From assembly GCA_024279135.1 (NCBI GenBank), contig JAJRRU010000039.1, forward strand, positions 186,001-250,000: a stretch of 64,000 nucleotides of DNA. The letters run 5' to 3'. This document shows, one piece after another, positions 1 to 9,216 of the stretch. The position numbers and the translations under genes were made by a program. Origin of the DNA: Alphaproteobacteria bacterium. Its GTDB lineage: Bacteria > Pseudomonadota > Alphaproteobacteria > Rhodospirillales > Casp-alpha2. A model generated the notes under the pieces. The model worked only from the letters and a program-made list of their open reading frames with translations, did not search any database and was not told the DNA's origin. Within the stretch, counting starts at the first letter, position 1, and every line of letters begins with the position of its first letter.

Positions 1-966
1 ACCCTGGTGCAGCGTGGTGAAATCGTCTTCAACTTCCAGCCGGACGGTGGTTGCAAATTTACGATCCCGTAATTCCGCTTCAATCATTGCCATCAGATCA
101 TCGGCTTTTTCTTCATCGCTTTCGGTGTTGGCATTGCGGGTAACCCGGAAGATTTCACATTTCAGAACCTCCATACCCGGAAACAGCAAATCCAGATTAC
201 TGGCCATCACTTGTTCCAGAAGGACAAACTTGTTGTCCGTGCCGACACGCATGAAACGCGACGTATTACCGCCAACAGGAACTTTAATACGGGCTTGAAC
301 GGTGTCGTCTTCATCAGACAATTGCAATGTGGTCAGAAGATTCAATGACAGGTTTGAAAGGAATGGAAACGGATGAGCAGAATCTATCGCCAGAGGAGTT
401 ACCAGCGGGAATATATTTTTATAATAATCTTCGCGCAGTGATGCGCGTTCTTCGTCAGTCAGGTCATCATAGTTGGCGATAATAATATCATTTTTGCGCA
501 TAACCTCAATAATATCGGCCCACACAATTTTTGTCTGTTTATTGAGTTTACGAACGACGACAAGACATTCATTGATCTGTTCTTCGGGTGTCCGGCCATC
601 TCTGGTCCTGGTATGCAAACCGGCACCGACCTGTTGCTTCAAACCACCGATCCGTTTCATGAAGAACTCGTCCAGATTGGAACACACAATCGCCAGAAAT
701 TTCAGCCTTTCCAAAATAGGGCTCTCGGAATTATTGGCCTCTTCGAGAACCCGGAAGTTAAACCTCAACCACGTCAGTTCCCGATTGAGATAATATTTTT
801 CACCTTTCAGGGCTGTGGCTGAAATATTCCGGGTAACGGGTGCTTTACGCTGGCTGGACCTGGTGCGAGCAGACTTGGCCTTATCACCACCACTGGACTT
901 CCCGGTATTGGGTGCGGTCCGGGATGATGCTGGTTTAGTCTTTGTTTCCTGAGTGGTCTGTTCCAT
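1..966 (-). CDS. ppk1: Polyphosphate kinase PPK1, N-terminal part (runs off the window)
   Basis: Reading the minus strand from the ATG at 966 gives 322 codons open to the window edge. After a Lys/Ser/Thr-rich lead of about 50 residues comes the PPK1 N-terminal domain: 'YYLNRELTWLRFNFRVLEEA' followed by 'LKFLAIVCSNLDEFFMKRIG', both close to the family pattern. PPK1 reversibly polymerises the ATP gamma-phosphate into polyphosphate. The catalytic histidines lie in the missing C-terminal part. It sits 53 bp downstream of ppk2 on the same strand, so the two are probably co-transcribed. The long basic tail before the domain is longer than in many PPK1 proteins. Identity is firm; completeness cannot be judged. 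Confidence 0.93.
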   Translation of the reverse strand, partial: MEQTTQETKTKPASSRTAPNTGKSSGGDKAKSARTRSSQRKAPVTRNISATALKGEKYYLNRELTWLRFNFRVLEEANNSESPILERLKFLAIVCSNLDEFFMKRIGGLKQQVGAGLHTRTRDGRTPEEQINECLVVVRKLNKQTKIVWADIIEVMRKNDIIIANYDDLTDEERASLREDYYKNIFPLVTPLAIDSAHPFPFLSNLSLNLLTTLQLSDEDDTVQARIKVPVGGNTSRFMRVGTDNKFVLLEQVMASNLDLLFPGMEVLKCEIFRVTRNANTESDEEKADDLMAMIEAELRDRKFATTVRLEVEDDFTTLHQG

Positions 967-1019
967 AGTGAACGCCCCCGAACGAATAGAGATATAATTA
1001 CAATATAGGATCAGTACGC

Positions 1020-1859
1020 TTAGTCAGAACCGTAGTGATCGGGCACAAATGTCTGGTCAGACATGGGCGGACGCACATACCCTCCCAGAGACTTGCGTGG
1101 CGACAATTCAATTTTGATCGGTGTGACATCCTCGTAGGGGATCATGCTCAAAAAATGGCGGATACAGTTTAGTCTTGCGATTTTCTTGGAGTCGGCTTCG
1201 ACCACAATCCACGGAGCCTGCTTGATATCGGTATGGGCAAACATTTCATCCTTGGCTTTGGAATAATCAACCCAGCGATCACGGGATTCCAGATCCATGG
1301 GGCTGAGCTTCCATTGTTTGGTCGGATCATTCAACCGGCCTCGGAAGCGCTTTTCCTGTTCCTCATCACTGACAGAAAACCAGTACTTAATCAGCAATAT
1401 TCCCGACTGGGTGAGCATCCGCTCGAAATGTGGGCAAGAATGCATGAAATACTGATATTCTACATCGGTACAAAATCCCATAACCCGTTCAACCCCGGCG
1501 CGATTGTACCAGCTGCGGTCGAACAGAACGATTTCACCGGCCGCTGGCAGATGCGGCACGTAACGCTGGAAATACCACTGGGTTTTCTCTCTCTCGGTGG
1601 GTTGCCCCAGGGCAACCACGCGGCAGACACGGGGATTAAGCGATTCGGTGATACGCTTGATCACCCCACCCTTACCGGCGGCATCGCGGCCCTCAAACAA
1701 CACAACAACCCGCAAACCCTCTTGTTTGACCCAGCCTTGCAGCTTGACCAATTCAATTTGAAGCCGTTTTAACTCGCTCTCGTAAAATGACTTTGTAAAA
1801 GTTTTTTGGCTCGTTTCTGAGCCCTGCGCTGCATTGTCATTTGGCATTGTATCCCCCAT
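1020..1859 (-). CDS. ppk2: Polyphosphate kinase 2 family protein
   Basis: 279 aa. PPK2 enzymes phosphorylate nucleotides using polyphosphate. Visible motifs are the Walker A 'GRDAAGKGG' (residues 57-65), the Walker B 'VLFDRSWYNRAG' (111-122) and a basic lid region around 'RFRGRLNDPTKQWKLSPMD'. These fit the single-domain class I type of about 270-300 aa. The first 25 residues are polar and variable. The ATG at 1859 is used here; a second in-frame ATG lies 12 bases inside (MPNDN). It precedes ppk1 on the same strand, a natural pairing for polyphosphate turnover. Substrate preference (GDP or ADP) cannot be read from the sequence. Confidence 0.95.
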   Translation of the reverse strand: MGDTMPNDNAAQGSETSQKTFTKSFYESELKRLQIELVKLQGWVKQEGLRVVVLFEGRDAAGKGGVIKRITESLNPRVCRVVALGQPTEREKTQWYFQRYVPHLPAAGEIVLFDRSWYNRAGVERVMGFCTDVEYQYFMHSCPHFERMLTQSGILLIKYWFSVSDEEQEKRFRGRLNDPTKQWKLSPMDLESRDRWVDYSKAKDEMFAHTDIKQAPWIVVEADSKKIARLNCIRHFLSMIPYEDVTPIKIELSPRKSLGGYVRPPMSDQTFVPDHYGSD

Positions 1860-2045
1860 TCGATCTCATAATTTCCATCCCAATTATGTTAGCCTCATTT
1901 GGTGCAATATTAAATACATTTGGTCAATAAATATCAGGTTGTTAGAATTGAGGCATTCCAATTTATCTTCAGGCAGTATATATGTGTTTTAAGTAGCTTA
2001 TATGTTCTGCCAACAAATAATAATTATCGGAAGCCTATCACGCCT

Positions 2046-2561
2046 GTGCCAACTTTATTTCTCCTACGCCATGCCAAATCAAGTTGGGACGATGCGTCTC
2101 TGCATGATTTCGACCGACCACTTTCAAGCCGTGGTATCAAGGCATGTAAAAGAATGTCCAAATACCTGCGCAAATCAAAAATCAAACCGGACCTTATTTT
2201 GTGTTCCTCGTCAAAGCGAACCCGCGAGACCCTGGAACTGTTATTGCCAGCCTTCGATAAAACTGTCGAAATCAGGCACGAATACACGCTCTATGAAGCA
2301 GGCAGCCAAGCCCTGTTAAAGCGGCTGAAACAAGTCAGAAGGGGCGTAAAATCAGTTATGATGATTGGTCACAATACCGGCCTGGAGCATCTGGCACTGG
2401 CCCTGACCAGTGGCACTGAAACCAAATCACTGGCCAGCATGCGAGATAAGTTTCCCACCCTGGGTTTAGCCCGCATAGAGATATCCAATAGCAACTGGCG
2501 ATCTGTGGGACCGGGCAGCGCAAAGCTGAAAGAATTCGTAACACCACGCAGCCTTGATTAA
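2046..2561 (+). CDS. SixA-like histidine phosphatase
   Basis: About 171 aa. The start 'MPTLFLLRHAKSSW' carries the RH(A/G) signature of the histidine phosphatase superfamily, with R8 and H9 as phosphate-binding and nucleophilic residues. The second histidine lies in 'MMIGHNTGLEHL'. The short length and the RHAKSSW motif match SixA-type phosphohistidine phosphatases. A GTG at 2046 places the motif at the N-terminus as usual; an upstream in-frame ATG at 1920 would add 42 residues with no resemblance to the family, so I prefer the GTG. It overlaps the next gene by one base (TAATG), implying translational coupling. The substrate is unknown. Confidence 0.85.
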   Translation: MPTLFLLRHAKSSWDDASLHDFDRPLSSRGIKACKRMSKYLRKSKIKPDLILCSSSKRTRETLELLLPAFDKTVEIRHEYTLYEAGSQALLKRLKQVRRGVKSVMMIGHNTGLEHLALALTSGTETKSLASMRDKFPTLGLARIEISNSNWRSVGPGSAKLKEFVTPRSLD

Positions 2562-3163
2562 TGGCACCTGACCAGGCGATCCCAACCAGCAGTGATGGAA
2601 CCGATTTATGGGTTTTTGCCTATGCATCGCTGATGTGGCGCCCGGACTTCGCCCACAGCGAGATTTGCGATGCCACCTTGCATGGTTATCACAGGGGCTT
2701 GTGTATTTATTCATTTCAATACCGCGGCACGCCGCAAAAACCAGGACTGGTTTTCGGTCTCGACCGGGGTGGTTCGTGTCGGGGGCGTGTCTTACGGGTG
2801 CTATCCAAAAATGTAGACCATGTGGTGGCCTACCTTTATGAGCGCGAAATGATCAATAATGTCTATCATCCCCGCATGGTTTCGGTTTCGCTCAACCCTC
2901 ACTGCAAGGGGTCTGAAAAAGATCAGTCTGGTTCGCACCCCTCCATCAAGGCCCTGGCCTTTATTGCAGACCGCAACCACCAGCAATACGCTGGAACCCT
3001 GGACAACGAACAAGCCGTCAAACTCATTCGGCAAGGTTATGGGATCGGCGGCCCCTGCATCGATTACTTGCGCAATACGGCCGAGCATTTGCGCGAACTG
3101 GGCATCGTTGATCACCCTTTGGAACGGCTCATAAAATTATCGGGACCATATCAGGGGCATTAA
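2561..3163 (+). CDS. ChaC-like gamma-glutamylcyclotransferase
   Basis: 200 aa. 'LWVFAYASLMWRPDF' near the N-terminus corresponds to the ChaC pattern (YGSLxWxP, here YASLMW), and 'RGRVLRV' and 'QGYGIGGPCIDYLRNT' fit later conserved blocks. ChaC enzymes cleave glutathione to 5-oxoproline and Cys-Gly in the cytoplasm. A glutathione synthetase gene lies 35 kb away in this window, consistent with glutathione use. The ATG overlaps the stop of the preceding phosphatase gene. It is followed, 11 bases after its stop, by the convergent end of nrdJ. The family assignment is secure; glutathione as the substrate is inferred from family membership. Confidence 0.9.
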   Translation: MAPDQAIPTSSDGTDLWVFAYASLMWRPDFAHSEICDATLHGYHRGLCIYSFQYRGTPQKPGLVFGLDRGGSCRGRVLRVLSKNVDHVVAYLYEREMINNVYHPRMVSVSLNPHCKGSEKDQSGSHPSIKALAFIADRNHQQYAGTLDNEQAVKLIRQGYGIGGPCIDYLRNTAEHLRELGIVDHPLERLIKLSGPYQGH

Positions 3164-3174
3164 CCACACTCAGA

Positions 3175-5565
3175 TTAACCACACTTGGAATAGGCACACG
3201 ACGTACAGGTATCGCATCCCTCCTGACGGACCAGAGAGGGCTGATTACATTTCGGGCAATAGCGAAACGGTGATTTGGCGGTTTTTTCCTGGTCCGTACC
3301 AGCCGGGGTGCCCGGCGATTGTGTTCCAGCCCCCTGGTTCAGACCGACAACATTAAATTCCCGGTCAGCTTCGTGGGCCAGCTTGCCGTGAGGGCTTAAA
3401 AACCCGACATTAATCATATGCTGCTCGATCACGCTACCAATAGCGGCCAGCAATGACGGCACATATTTGCCACCAACCCAGTGCCCGCCACGGGGATCAA
3501 ACACCGCCTTGAGTTCTTCGACCACAAAAGATACATCGCCACCACGACGGAACACGGCCGAAATCATCCGGGTCAGGGCAACCGTCCAGGCGTAATGCTC
3601 CATGTTCTTGGAATTGATAAATACCTCAAAGGGGCGGACACGGCCATCCTGCAAGATGTCGTTGAGGGTGATATAAATGGCGTGGTCACTTTCCGGCCAG
3701 CTGACTTTGTAAGTGGCCCCGTTCAGGGCTGAGGGGCGGTCAAGCGGGCGGGTCATGTAAACCACGGCACCGGAGTCACCCTCATCACGCGGGTGCGTGG
3801 TTTCCAGGGGTTGGCTCAGGGGCAGCTCGGGTTCGTTCTCGTTTGATGAGACCTTGTCGGTATCCTCGATGACCTCGAGCACGGCGCCGGTAACATCATT
3901 GGGACGATAGGTCGTACACCCCTTACAGCCAAGATCGAAGGCCTGCATATAGATTTCCTTGAAGTCATCATATGAAACACTTTCAGGTACATTGATGGTC
4001 TTGGAAATGGAACTGTCGATGTATTTCTGCACGGCGGCCTGCATGACCAGATGATCGTTGGGCGCCAGGCTCTGGGCATCAACAAAAGCGTTGGGCAAGG
4101 GAACTTCCGATCCAAATTGGCGGCGATACAGGCGGTAAGCATAATCCGAGACTTCCTCGGAACGGCGTTCGCCATCAGGCATCAAAACATTCCGAATGTA
4201 TTTAAAACTGAATACCGGCTCCAGTCCTGATGACACATTATCGGCAAACAGAGAAATAGTGCCCGTCGGGGCGACAGATGTGAGCAGGGCATTTCGGATT
4301 CCATGTTGCTCAATAGCCGCCCGAACGTCCTCATCCAGGTGACGAACGTGACCACCGGTCAGATATTTCTCGGCATCAAACAATGGAAATACGCCTTTTT
4401 CCTTGGCTATCTCGATCGATGACAGATAGGCACTGCGCTGAATTGTCGCCATCCAGCTTTCCGTCAGTCGGACGGCAGCCGCGCCGCCATATCGCGCACC
4501 ACACATGATCAACGCATCGGCAAGCCCGGTGATACCAAGCCCGATACGGCGTTTTGATATGGCTTCATTTTGCTGTTGCTCAAGCGGAAAGCCCGAAATA
4601 TCGATGACATTATCGAGCAGGCGCACGGCAACCGCCACGCTGTCGCTCAGGACATCCAGATCAATAGCAGCAGCATCTTCGAAGGCGTTTTCCACGAACC
4701 GCGCCAGATTGATGGAACCAAGCAGACAGGCACCATAGGGCGGCAGGGGTTGCTCGCCACAAGGATTTGTGGCGCGGATGGTCTCACAATAATTCAGGTT
4801 GTTTTCCCGGTTAATCCGGTCGATGAAGATAACGCCCGGTTCGGCAAAGGAATAATTGGAATGGATGATGGTATCCCACAAGGAACGCGCCTTGACGGTT
4901 TTATAGACGGTCCCCTCGAAGACCAGGTCCCAGTCACCATCCTGTTTAACCGCCTGCATAAATGCATCGGTAATCAGAACGGAGAGATTAAACATACGCA
5001 ACCGCCCGGCTTCGCGCTTGGCCTCGATAAAGTCCTCCAGGTCCGGATGGTCGCACGACATCACGGCCATCATGGCACCCCGCCTTGATCCGGCACTCAT
5101 GATAGTCCGACACATGGCATCCCACACATCCATAAAGGTCAGGGGGCCGGACGCATCCGCCCCGACACCTTTTACGAAAGCCCCCTTGGGCCGCAGGGTT
5201 GAGAAATCATACCCAATGCCGCCACCCTGTTGCATGGTCAACGCGGCTTCCTTCAAATTCTCGAAAATACCCGCCATGTCATCGGGAATACTACCCATAA
5301 CAAAACAATTGAACATGGTGACCCGCCGGGTGGTCCCGGCACCCGATATAATCCGCCCGGCAGGCAGGAACCGGAAGTCTTCCATCAGGTCATAAAATTT
5401 TTGCCGCCACAGGTCTTTATCAGCCTCACCCTCGCTCAGGGCCGTGGCGATCCGCAACCAGGTATCCTCGATAGATTTGTCCACAGGATGACCATCAACA
5501 TGTTTCAGCCGATACTTCATATCCCAGATTTGTTGTGAGATCGGGGCAACCTGTGCCATGTGCAT
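3175..5565 (-). CDS. nrdJ: Adenosylcobalamin-dependent (class II) ribonucleotide reductase
   Basis: 796 aa. It reduces ribonucleotides to deoxyribonucleotides using coenzyme B12. Characteristic blocks are 'MFNCFVMGSIPDD', the active-site loop 'NPCGEQPLPPYGACLLGSIN' and 'APTGTISLFADNVSSGLEPV'. The C-terminus ends in a cysteine-rich tail with CPKC, CDTC and a final CAYSKCG, the redox or zinc tail typical of NrdJ. At about 800 aa it belongs to the shorter NrdJ form. The start has a good ribosome site (AAGAGG before ATGCACATG), and a near-consensus promoter lies upstream. B12 dependence links it to cobD and methylmalonyl-CoA mutase elsewhere in the window. No other ribonucleotide reductase is visible here. 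Confidence 0.96.
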   Translation of the reverse strand: MHMAQVAPISQQIWDMKYRLKHVDGHPVDKSIEDTWLRIATALSEGEADKDLWRQKFYDLMEDFRFLPAGRIISGAGTTRRVTMFNCFVMGSIPDDMAGIFENLKEAALTMQQGGGIGYDFSTLRPKGAFVKGVGADASGPLTFMDVWDAMCRTIMSAGSRRGAMMAVMSCDHPDLEDFIEAKREAGRLRMFNLSVLITDAFMQAVKQDGDWDLVFEGTVYKTVKARSLWDTIIHSNYSFAEPGVIFIDRINRENNLNYCETIRATNPCGEQPLPPYGACLLGSINLARFVENAFEDAAAIDLDVLSDSVAVAVRLLDNVIDISGFPLEQQQNEAISKRRIGLGITGLADALIMCGARYGGAAAVRLTESWMATIQRSAYLSSIEIAKEKGVFPLFDAEKYLTGGHVRHLDEDVRAAIEQHGIRNALLTSVAPTGTISLFADNVSSGLEPVFSFKYIRNVLMPDGERRSEEVSDYAYRLYRRQFGSEVPLPNAFVDAQSLAPNDHLVMQAAVQKYIDSSISKTINVPESVSYDDFKEIYMQAFDLGCKGCTTYRPNDVTGAVLEVIEDTDKVSSNENEPELPLSQPLETTHPRDEGDSGAVVYMTRPLDRPSALNGATYKVSWPESDHAIYITLNDILQDGRVRPFEVFINSKNMEHYAWTVALTRMISAVFRRGGDVSFVVEELKAVFDPRGGHWVGGKYVPSLLAAIGSVIEQHMINVGFLSPHGKLAHEADREFNVVGLNQGAGTQSPGTPAGTDQEKTAKSPFRYCPKCNQPSLVRQEGCDTCTSCAYSKCG

Positions 5566-5607
5566 CCTCTTGATTTTATTTGCTTGTTATGAATTTCGTC
5601 ACGTAAA

Positions 5608-5636
5608 AACATACTCTAATTGACCAGCACGGTCAA
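5608..5636 (-). promoter_or_regulatory. nrdJ promoter with palindromic operator over the -35
   Basis: On the minus strand TTGACC (5631-5636) and TATGTT (5608-5613) are separated by exactly 17 bases, a strong sigma-70-type promoter for nrdJ. The -35 is half of a perfect inverted repeat, TTGACC-agcac-GGTCAA (5620-5636), that could bind a dimeric regulator. Two sequences one mismatch from the DnaA box TTATCCACA lie further upstream, at 5665-5673 (TTATCCCCA) and 5727-5735 (TTTTCCACA). Promoter and palindrome are seen directly; any regulator is inference. Confidence 0.55.
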
Positions 5637-5763
5637 GATTTGTTCTTGTTATGTTTCCACACTTTTATCCCCAGGACATCCCGCCCCAACCCCTTGCTCA
5701 GAGCCGGAAACATACGTTTTGCACGTTTTCCACAGGTCATTTCAGGCGATCGCTGTAGTATAT

Positions 5764-6525
5764 TTATTGCCCTGTTATCTGAGCCGGACCCAGTATGGGA
5801 AACTCGCTTCTGGCCTCGGCGTCCAGGCGGGCCGTGCCTTCATTAATACAAGCCTGAAGGTCGTGCATGAAAACCTTGCGATCACGCCCCGGCTCAATAG
5901 CCGGCAGGAACTCAACGGTAATCACACCGGATGTTTTTTCGCCAATATTATTGCGCCCCCAAAACAACCCGGAATTCAGGATCACCGGGACGACCGGAAC
6001 ATTGTTGTATTTATACATTGCCGCGATTCCAGGATGAAAGTCCGTCTGTTGGCCGGGCCTCATACGGGTGCCTTCGGGGAAAATAATAACCTTGCGGCCT
6101 TCATCCAGACGCGCCGTGGTATCGGCGATCAGTTTTTTCATAGCCGACGATCCGCCGGAACGATCCACCGAAATGGAGCGGATTTTGCGTGCCGTCCAGC
6201 CCCAGATGGGAATCGACAGCAATTCCTTTTTCATTACATATACGGTGCGCGGAAATAAAACCTGATAAAACGAAGTGTCCCAGATCGACAGGTGTTTTGA
6301 GGCGATAATAACCGGTCCCTCGGGAACATTTTCCAGACCCACGACCCGAACGCCAATACCAACCATAAACCGTGCCTGCAAGCGTATGGTACGCGCCCAG
6401 ACATTGATGCCCGACTGCATCCACTGCCAGGGAAACGGCATCATGAGCAGAAAGAATATCACGAACAGGGCCGTGGTCAGAATTTGAACCGCGTCAAAAA
6501 TGTAGGACCGTAGTTTATTAATCAT
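5764..6525 (-). CDS. plsC: 1-acyl-sn-glycerol-3-phosphate acyltransferase
   Basis: 253 aa. It has the HX4D acyltransferase motif 'KHLSIWDT' and the glycerophosphate-binding 'FPEGTRMRPGQ', preceded by an N-terminal hydrophobic helix (about residues 14-30). PlsC makes phosphatidic acid at the inner membrane. Its start overlaps the end of the ydcF-like gene by 8 bp, making it the last gene of an ftsE-ftsX-ydcF-plsC run. That grouping recurs in alphaproteobacteria and suggests coordination of envelope growth with division. Assignment to the PlsC family is secure; the exact acyl acceptor is inferred. Confidence 0.92.
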   Translation of the reverse strand: MINKLRSYIFDAVQILTTALFVIFFLLMMPFPWQWMQSGINVWARTIRLQARFMVGIGVRVVGLENVPEGPVIIASKHLSIWDTSFYQVLFPRTVYVMKKELLSIPIWGWTARKIRSISVDRSGGSSAMKKLIADTTARLDEGRKVIIFPEGTRMRPGQQTDFHPGIAAMYKYNNVPVVPVILNSGLFWGRNNIGEKTSGVITVEFLPAIEPGRDRKVFMHDLQACINEGTARLDAEARSEFPILGPAQITGQ

Positions 6526-7162
6526 CGAATAACTGCTTCAAATTAACCCATGATAAAATAATCTGCTGGCGCAACCAAACCACCAGATATTTATTGTACT
6601 CCTTGGTGACAAGCCAGGTTGTGCCCGGCCATACCCACCAGTTCTCCTTGACGTGTTCGGGAAATATGGGATGGGGGATCAGCAATACGTCCGGCATACG
6701 ATAGCGAAATTCAAGCAGGCTACGCGGCATGTGATAGGCCGCGGTAACCAGACGAATAGAACCGATATTCTCCCGCATTGCCCAACGGGCCGTCTCCCAG
6801 GCATTTTCATGGGTATCAATGGCGTTACCTACTTCGACCCGGGACGCCAATCCACCTGGATTCTCGCGAAACATCTGTAAAATTTGATTAACATCGATGC
6901 CCTGATAGACCCCGGAAATAAACATCCGTTTTGCATAATCACCGATCAGCAGTTCAAGCCCTACATCCAGCCTGCCACTGCCACCGGTCAGCACCACGAT
7001 GGCATCGGTCCGGGTCTGGGAATCAATAACGTGATTTGGAATGGTTTGCTGGGCAAACCGATAGAACCCGCCAGACCACACAGCGACCGAGAGAACGATA
7101 ACGGCAACCGTCATCATCGTAATACGCCGTGATCGCCGTCGTTTATAAAGCGGTGGTACCAT
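6518..7162 (-). CDS. YdcF/ElyC-family (DUF218) membrane protein
   Basis: 214 aa. A basic N-terminus and a membrane helix (about residues 15-32) are followed by the DUF218 core: 'DAIVVLTGGSGRLDVGLELL', 'RMFISGVYQG', 'ENAWETARWA' and 'LVTAAYHMPRSLLEF'. Relatives (YdcF, SanA, ElyC) act in envelope integrity or lipid-carrier metabolism, but no reaction is firmly known for most of them. It lies 9 bases after ftsX and overlaps plsC by 8 bp. The domain is clear and the role is only suggested by context. Confidence 0.88.
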   Translation of the reverse strand: MVPPLYKRRRSRRITMMTVAVIVLSVAVWSGGFYRFAQQTIPNHVIDSQTRTDAIVVLTGGSGRLDVGLELLIGDYAKRMFISGVYQGIDVNQILQMFRENPGGLASRVEVGNAIDTHENAWETARWAMRENIGSIRLVTAAYHMPRSLLEFRYRMPDVLLIPHPIFPEHVKENWWVWPGTTWLVTKEYNKYLVVWLRQQIILSWVNLKQLFDD

Positions 7163-7171
7163 GAATATACC

Positions 7172-8080
7172 TCACGGCATCCGGGCCAGGGTTTTCAAGA
7201 CTGTCGTTCTGGCGGTAAACATGGCAATCAGCGCCACAACCAGCGGCAAGCTGGCAATCGCCGTCAATTGCACAGCCCCCAACGAGGCCTGCGAGATAGC
7301 ATCTATCTGCATGGCCTTGGCAAAGTACCCGATAGCCCACAGCGTCGGCACACAAAACACCAGACCGACCAGACCGCCCTTGAGGCCCAGCCATAACGCA
7401 CGTCCGGCAAACTGGCGGGCAATATAGGTGTCTTGCGCCCCGATCAGGTGCAAAACCTGAATGGCCTCACTATGCAGAGCCAACCCGGTTCGGGTTGTGA
7501 AAACAACCGTTCCGACGGTGACCAGACCGATAACGGCCACCACACCCATGGCGATGATTTCAATAGTTCTGAGTAATCGCACCAGGCGATCAAGCCATAC
7601 CCGGTGATCATCCAGCGACGATCCGGGAACCGCCACGGCGAGCCGGGCGGCCAGCGCCTGGGTATCCACCCCGGCTTCCGGGTCAACAACTACATCGATC
7701 AACCGTGGAATGGGCAGATCAGCCTGCCCGGCAAGATCACCAAGCCAGGGTCGCAATAAATCCAGGGTTCCGTCTTCTGACAAGGCCACCGCGTTGAGCA
7801 CTCCGGGTGTCGCCATCAAAACGCCCAGCGCATCATTAATGGCACGATCAGTCCCCCCCGCATCAGACTTGCTGGCCGACATAATCTGAACGGTCATGGT
7901 ACCACTGATGCCGCGATTCCAACGATCCATTGAATGCTGCAACAGCATAATACCGGCCACCGCCAGTATAGCCAGATACACCATAAAAGCGATCAGGACG
8001 GGTAGAAATCGGGCATGGGCATCCTGGTCCAACGCAATATCAGTCCGACGGAAAAACACTGTCTTTGCCCCCTTGTGCAA
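7172..8080 (-). CDS. ftsX: Cell division protein FtsX
   Basis: 302 aa, with an N-terminal cytoplasmic segment 'RRTDIALDQDAHARFLPVLI', a first membrane helix, a periplasmic domain and three C-terminal helices (the FtsX permease topology). FtsX pairs with the ATPase FtsE to couple division to peptidoglycan hydrolase activation. The only plausible start near the family position is a TTG at 8080; an upstream stop in the same frame limits extension. The gene follows ftsE but is separated by 140 bases, wider than the usual overlap of these two genes, so part of the 5' end may be misjudged. Confidence 0.9.
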   Translation of the reverse strand: MHKGAKTVFFRRTDIALDQDAHARFLPVLIAFMVYLAILAVAGIMLLQHSMDRWNRGISGTMTVQIMSASKSDAGGTDRAINDALGVLMATPGVLNAVALSEDGTLDLLRPWLGDLAGQADLPIPRLIDVVVDPEAGVDTQALAARLAVAVPGSSLDDHRVWLDRLVRLLRTIEIIAMGVVAVIGLVTVGTVVFTTRTGLALHSEAIQVLHLIGAQDTYIARQFAGRALWLGLKGGLVGLVFCVPTLWAIGYFAKAMQIDAISQASLGAVQLTAIASLPLVVALIAMFTARTTVLKTLARMP

Positions 8081-8220
8081 AGTTGCCTCAATAATGGCCC
8101 ATAGAAATCGCTTAAGCCGTCCATTGAGCAGGAGGACAGTCGCAGGCCATACGGTGCATCGTCAAGGTTTTTCGACGCCCGCCCACAAGCTAATCAGGCG
8201 ATCAAAACAGATAGTCCAGC

Positions 8221-8988
8221 TTACAGATAATCAAGTACTTCCGGATCAAACGGTGCTATGGGGCGCCCACCCGGTTTGATTTTAGACTGGCGCGTTTTAT
8301 CAGATCGTTCAAGTAACCGCAATTGTCCACCCGACAGCCGGATTTCGGGATGACCCAACCTGTCCACCAGTTGTTGATTATGGGTTGCTATAACCACCGT
8401 CGTTCCCAACCGGTTAAGCTCCTCGAACAGATGGACCAGACGATAGGCCATGCGATCATCCACATTGCCCGTGGGTTCATCGGCCAGCAACAACCGGGGT
8501 CGCGCAATAACGGCACGGGCAATAGCCACCCGTTGTTGTTGCCCACCCGAGAGCGTCGGAGGACGAGCCTTCATGTGATTCTTCAGATCAACCCAGGCCA
8601 GTAGTTCTTCTACCTGGCCTTTCAATTCACTCTCGCGCACCCCCGCCACCCGCAAGGGCAGGGCCACATTATCAAAAGCGCTCAGATGATTGAGCAGCCG
8701 GAACTCCTGAAACACAACACCAACCCTGCGCCGCAGGGCCGGTAATTCCGATCGTGGTGTTGTAGCAATATCGCGGCCAAACAGGCTAACCGTTCCTCGC
8801 GAGGGGCGCATGGCGAGATACATCAGCTTCATGAGCGACGACTTGCCCGCACCGCTGGCCCCGGTCAAAAAATGAAAGGAACCGGCTGCCAGCTCAAAAT
8901 AGATATCTTGCAGCACTTCCGGGCCAAAACCATATCGCAAACCGACATTTTCAAATCGGACAATATTATTCGTGTTGAATTCGCTCAT
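8221..8988 (-). CDS. ftsE: Cell division ATP-binding protein FtsE
   Basis: About 255 aa. An ABC ATPase with Walker A '[13 protein letters not shown]', signature '[15 protein letters not shown]', Walker B '[10 protein letters not shown]' and the switch histidine in '[10 protein letters not shown]'. The opening '[16 protein letters not shown]' is characteristic of FtsE. The ATG at 8988 (MSEFNTNN) fits the family better than the in-frame ATG at 9033, though neither has an obvious ribosome site. A C-terminal tail of about 30 residues, Lys/Arg/Pro-rich, extends beyond the ABC core. It drives FtsX in the divisome. It is divergent from the zinc-ribbon gene beginning at 9217. Confidence 0.93.
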   Translation of the reverse strand: MSEFNTNNIVRFENVGLRYGFGPEVLQDIYFELAAGSFHFLTGASGAGKSSLMKLMYLAMRPSRGTVSLFGRDIATTPRSELPALRRRVGVVFQEFRLLNHLSAFDNVALPLRVAGVRESELKGQVEELLAWVDLKNHMKARPPTLSGGQQQRVAIARAVIARPRLLLADEPTGNVDDRMAYRLVHLFEELNRLGTTVVIATHNQQLVDRLGHPEIRLSGGQLRLLERSDKTRQSKIKPGGRPIAPFDPEVLDYL

Positions 8989-9216
8989 TAAAAAATTGGG
9001 GCCGTATGTTTTAGGGTTAAGTAACAATGACATATGGGCGTCACGAGAACAATAAAATCGTTTAGATCAAAGCCATACAACCCGTTTTTCCCATAAAATC
9101 TTTAATATCCAAAGCTTCTTGGTATTACTTGCCTTCGAATCTTCCGCCGCTTATAAATGATAATAAGGAATATATTACTCAAAAATGCTTGGGGAAGACA
9201 ATTTGTCTTTGCATAC

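Noticed and set aside
1233-1772. 179-codon plus-strand open frame opposite ppk2
   Set aside because: Antisense shadow; ppk2 on the minus strand has all its motifs.
3160-3186. Short direct repeat TTAACCACACT between chaC and nrdJ
   Set aside because: Only 11 bases and one copy is the nrdJ C-terminal codons; probably a local duplication of no function.
5566-5763. Cobalamin riboswitch upstream of nrdJ
   Set aside because: No B12-box-like sequence or suitable fold is apparent; a normal promoter explains the region.
5620-6258. 212-codon plus-strand open frame across the nrdJ upstream region and plsC
   Set aside because: Lies largely antisense to plsC, which has intact motifs.
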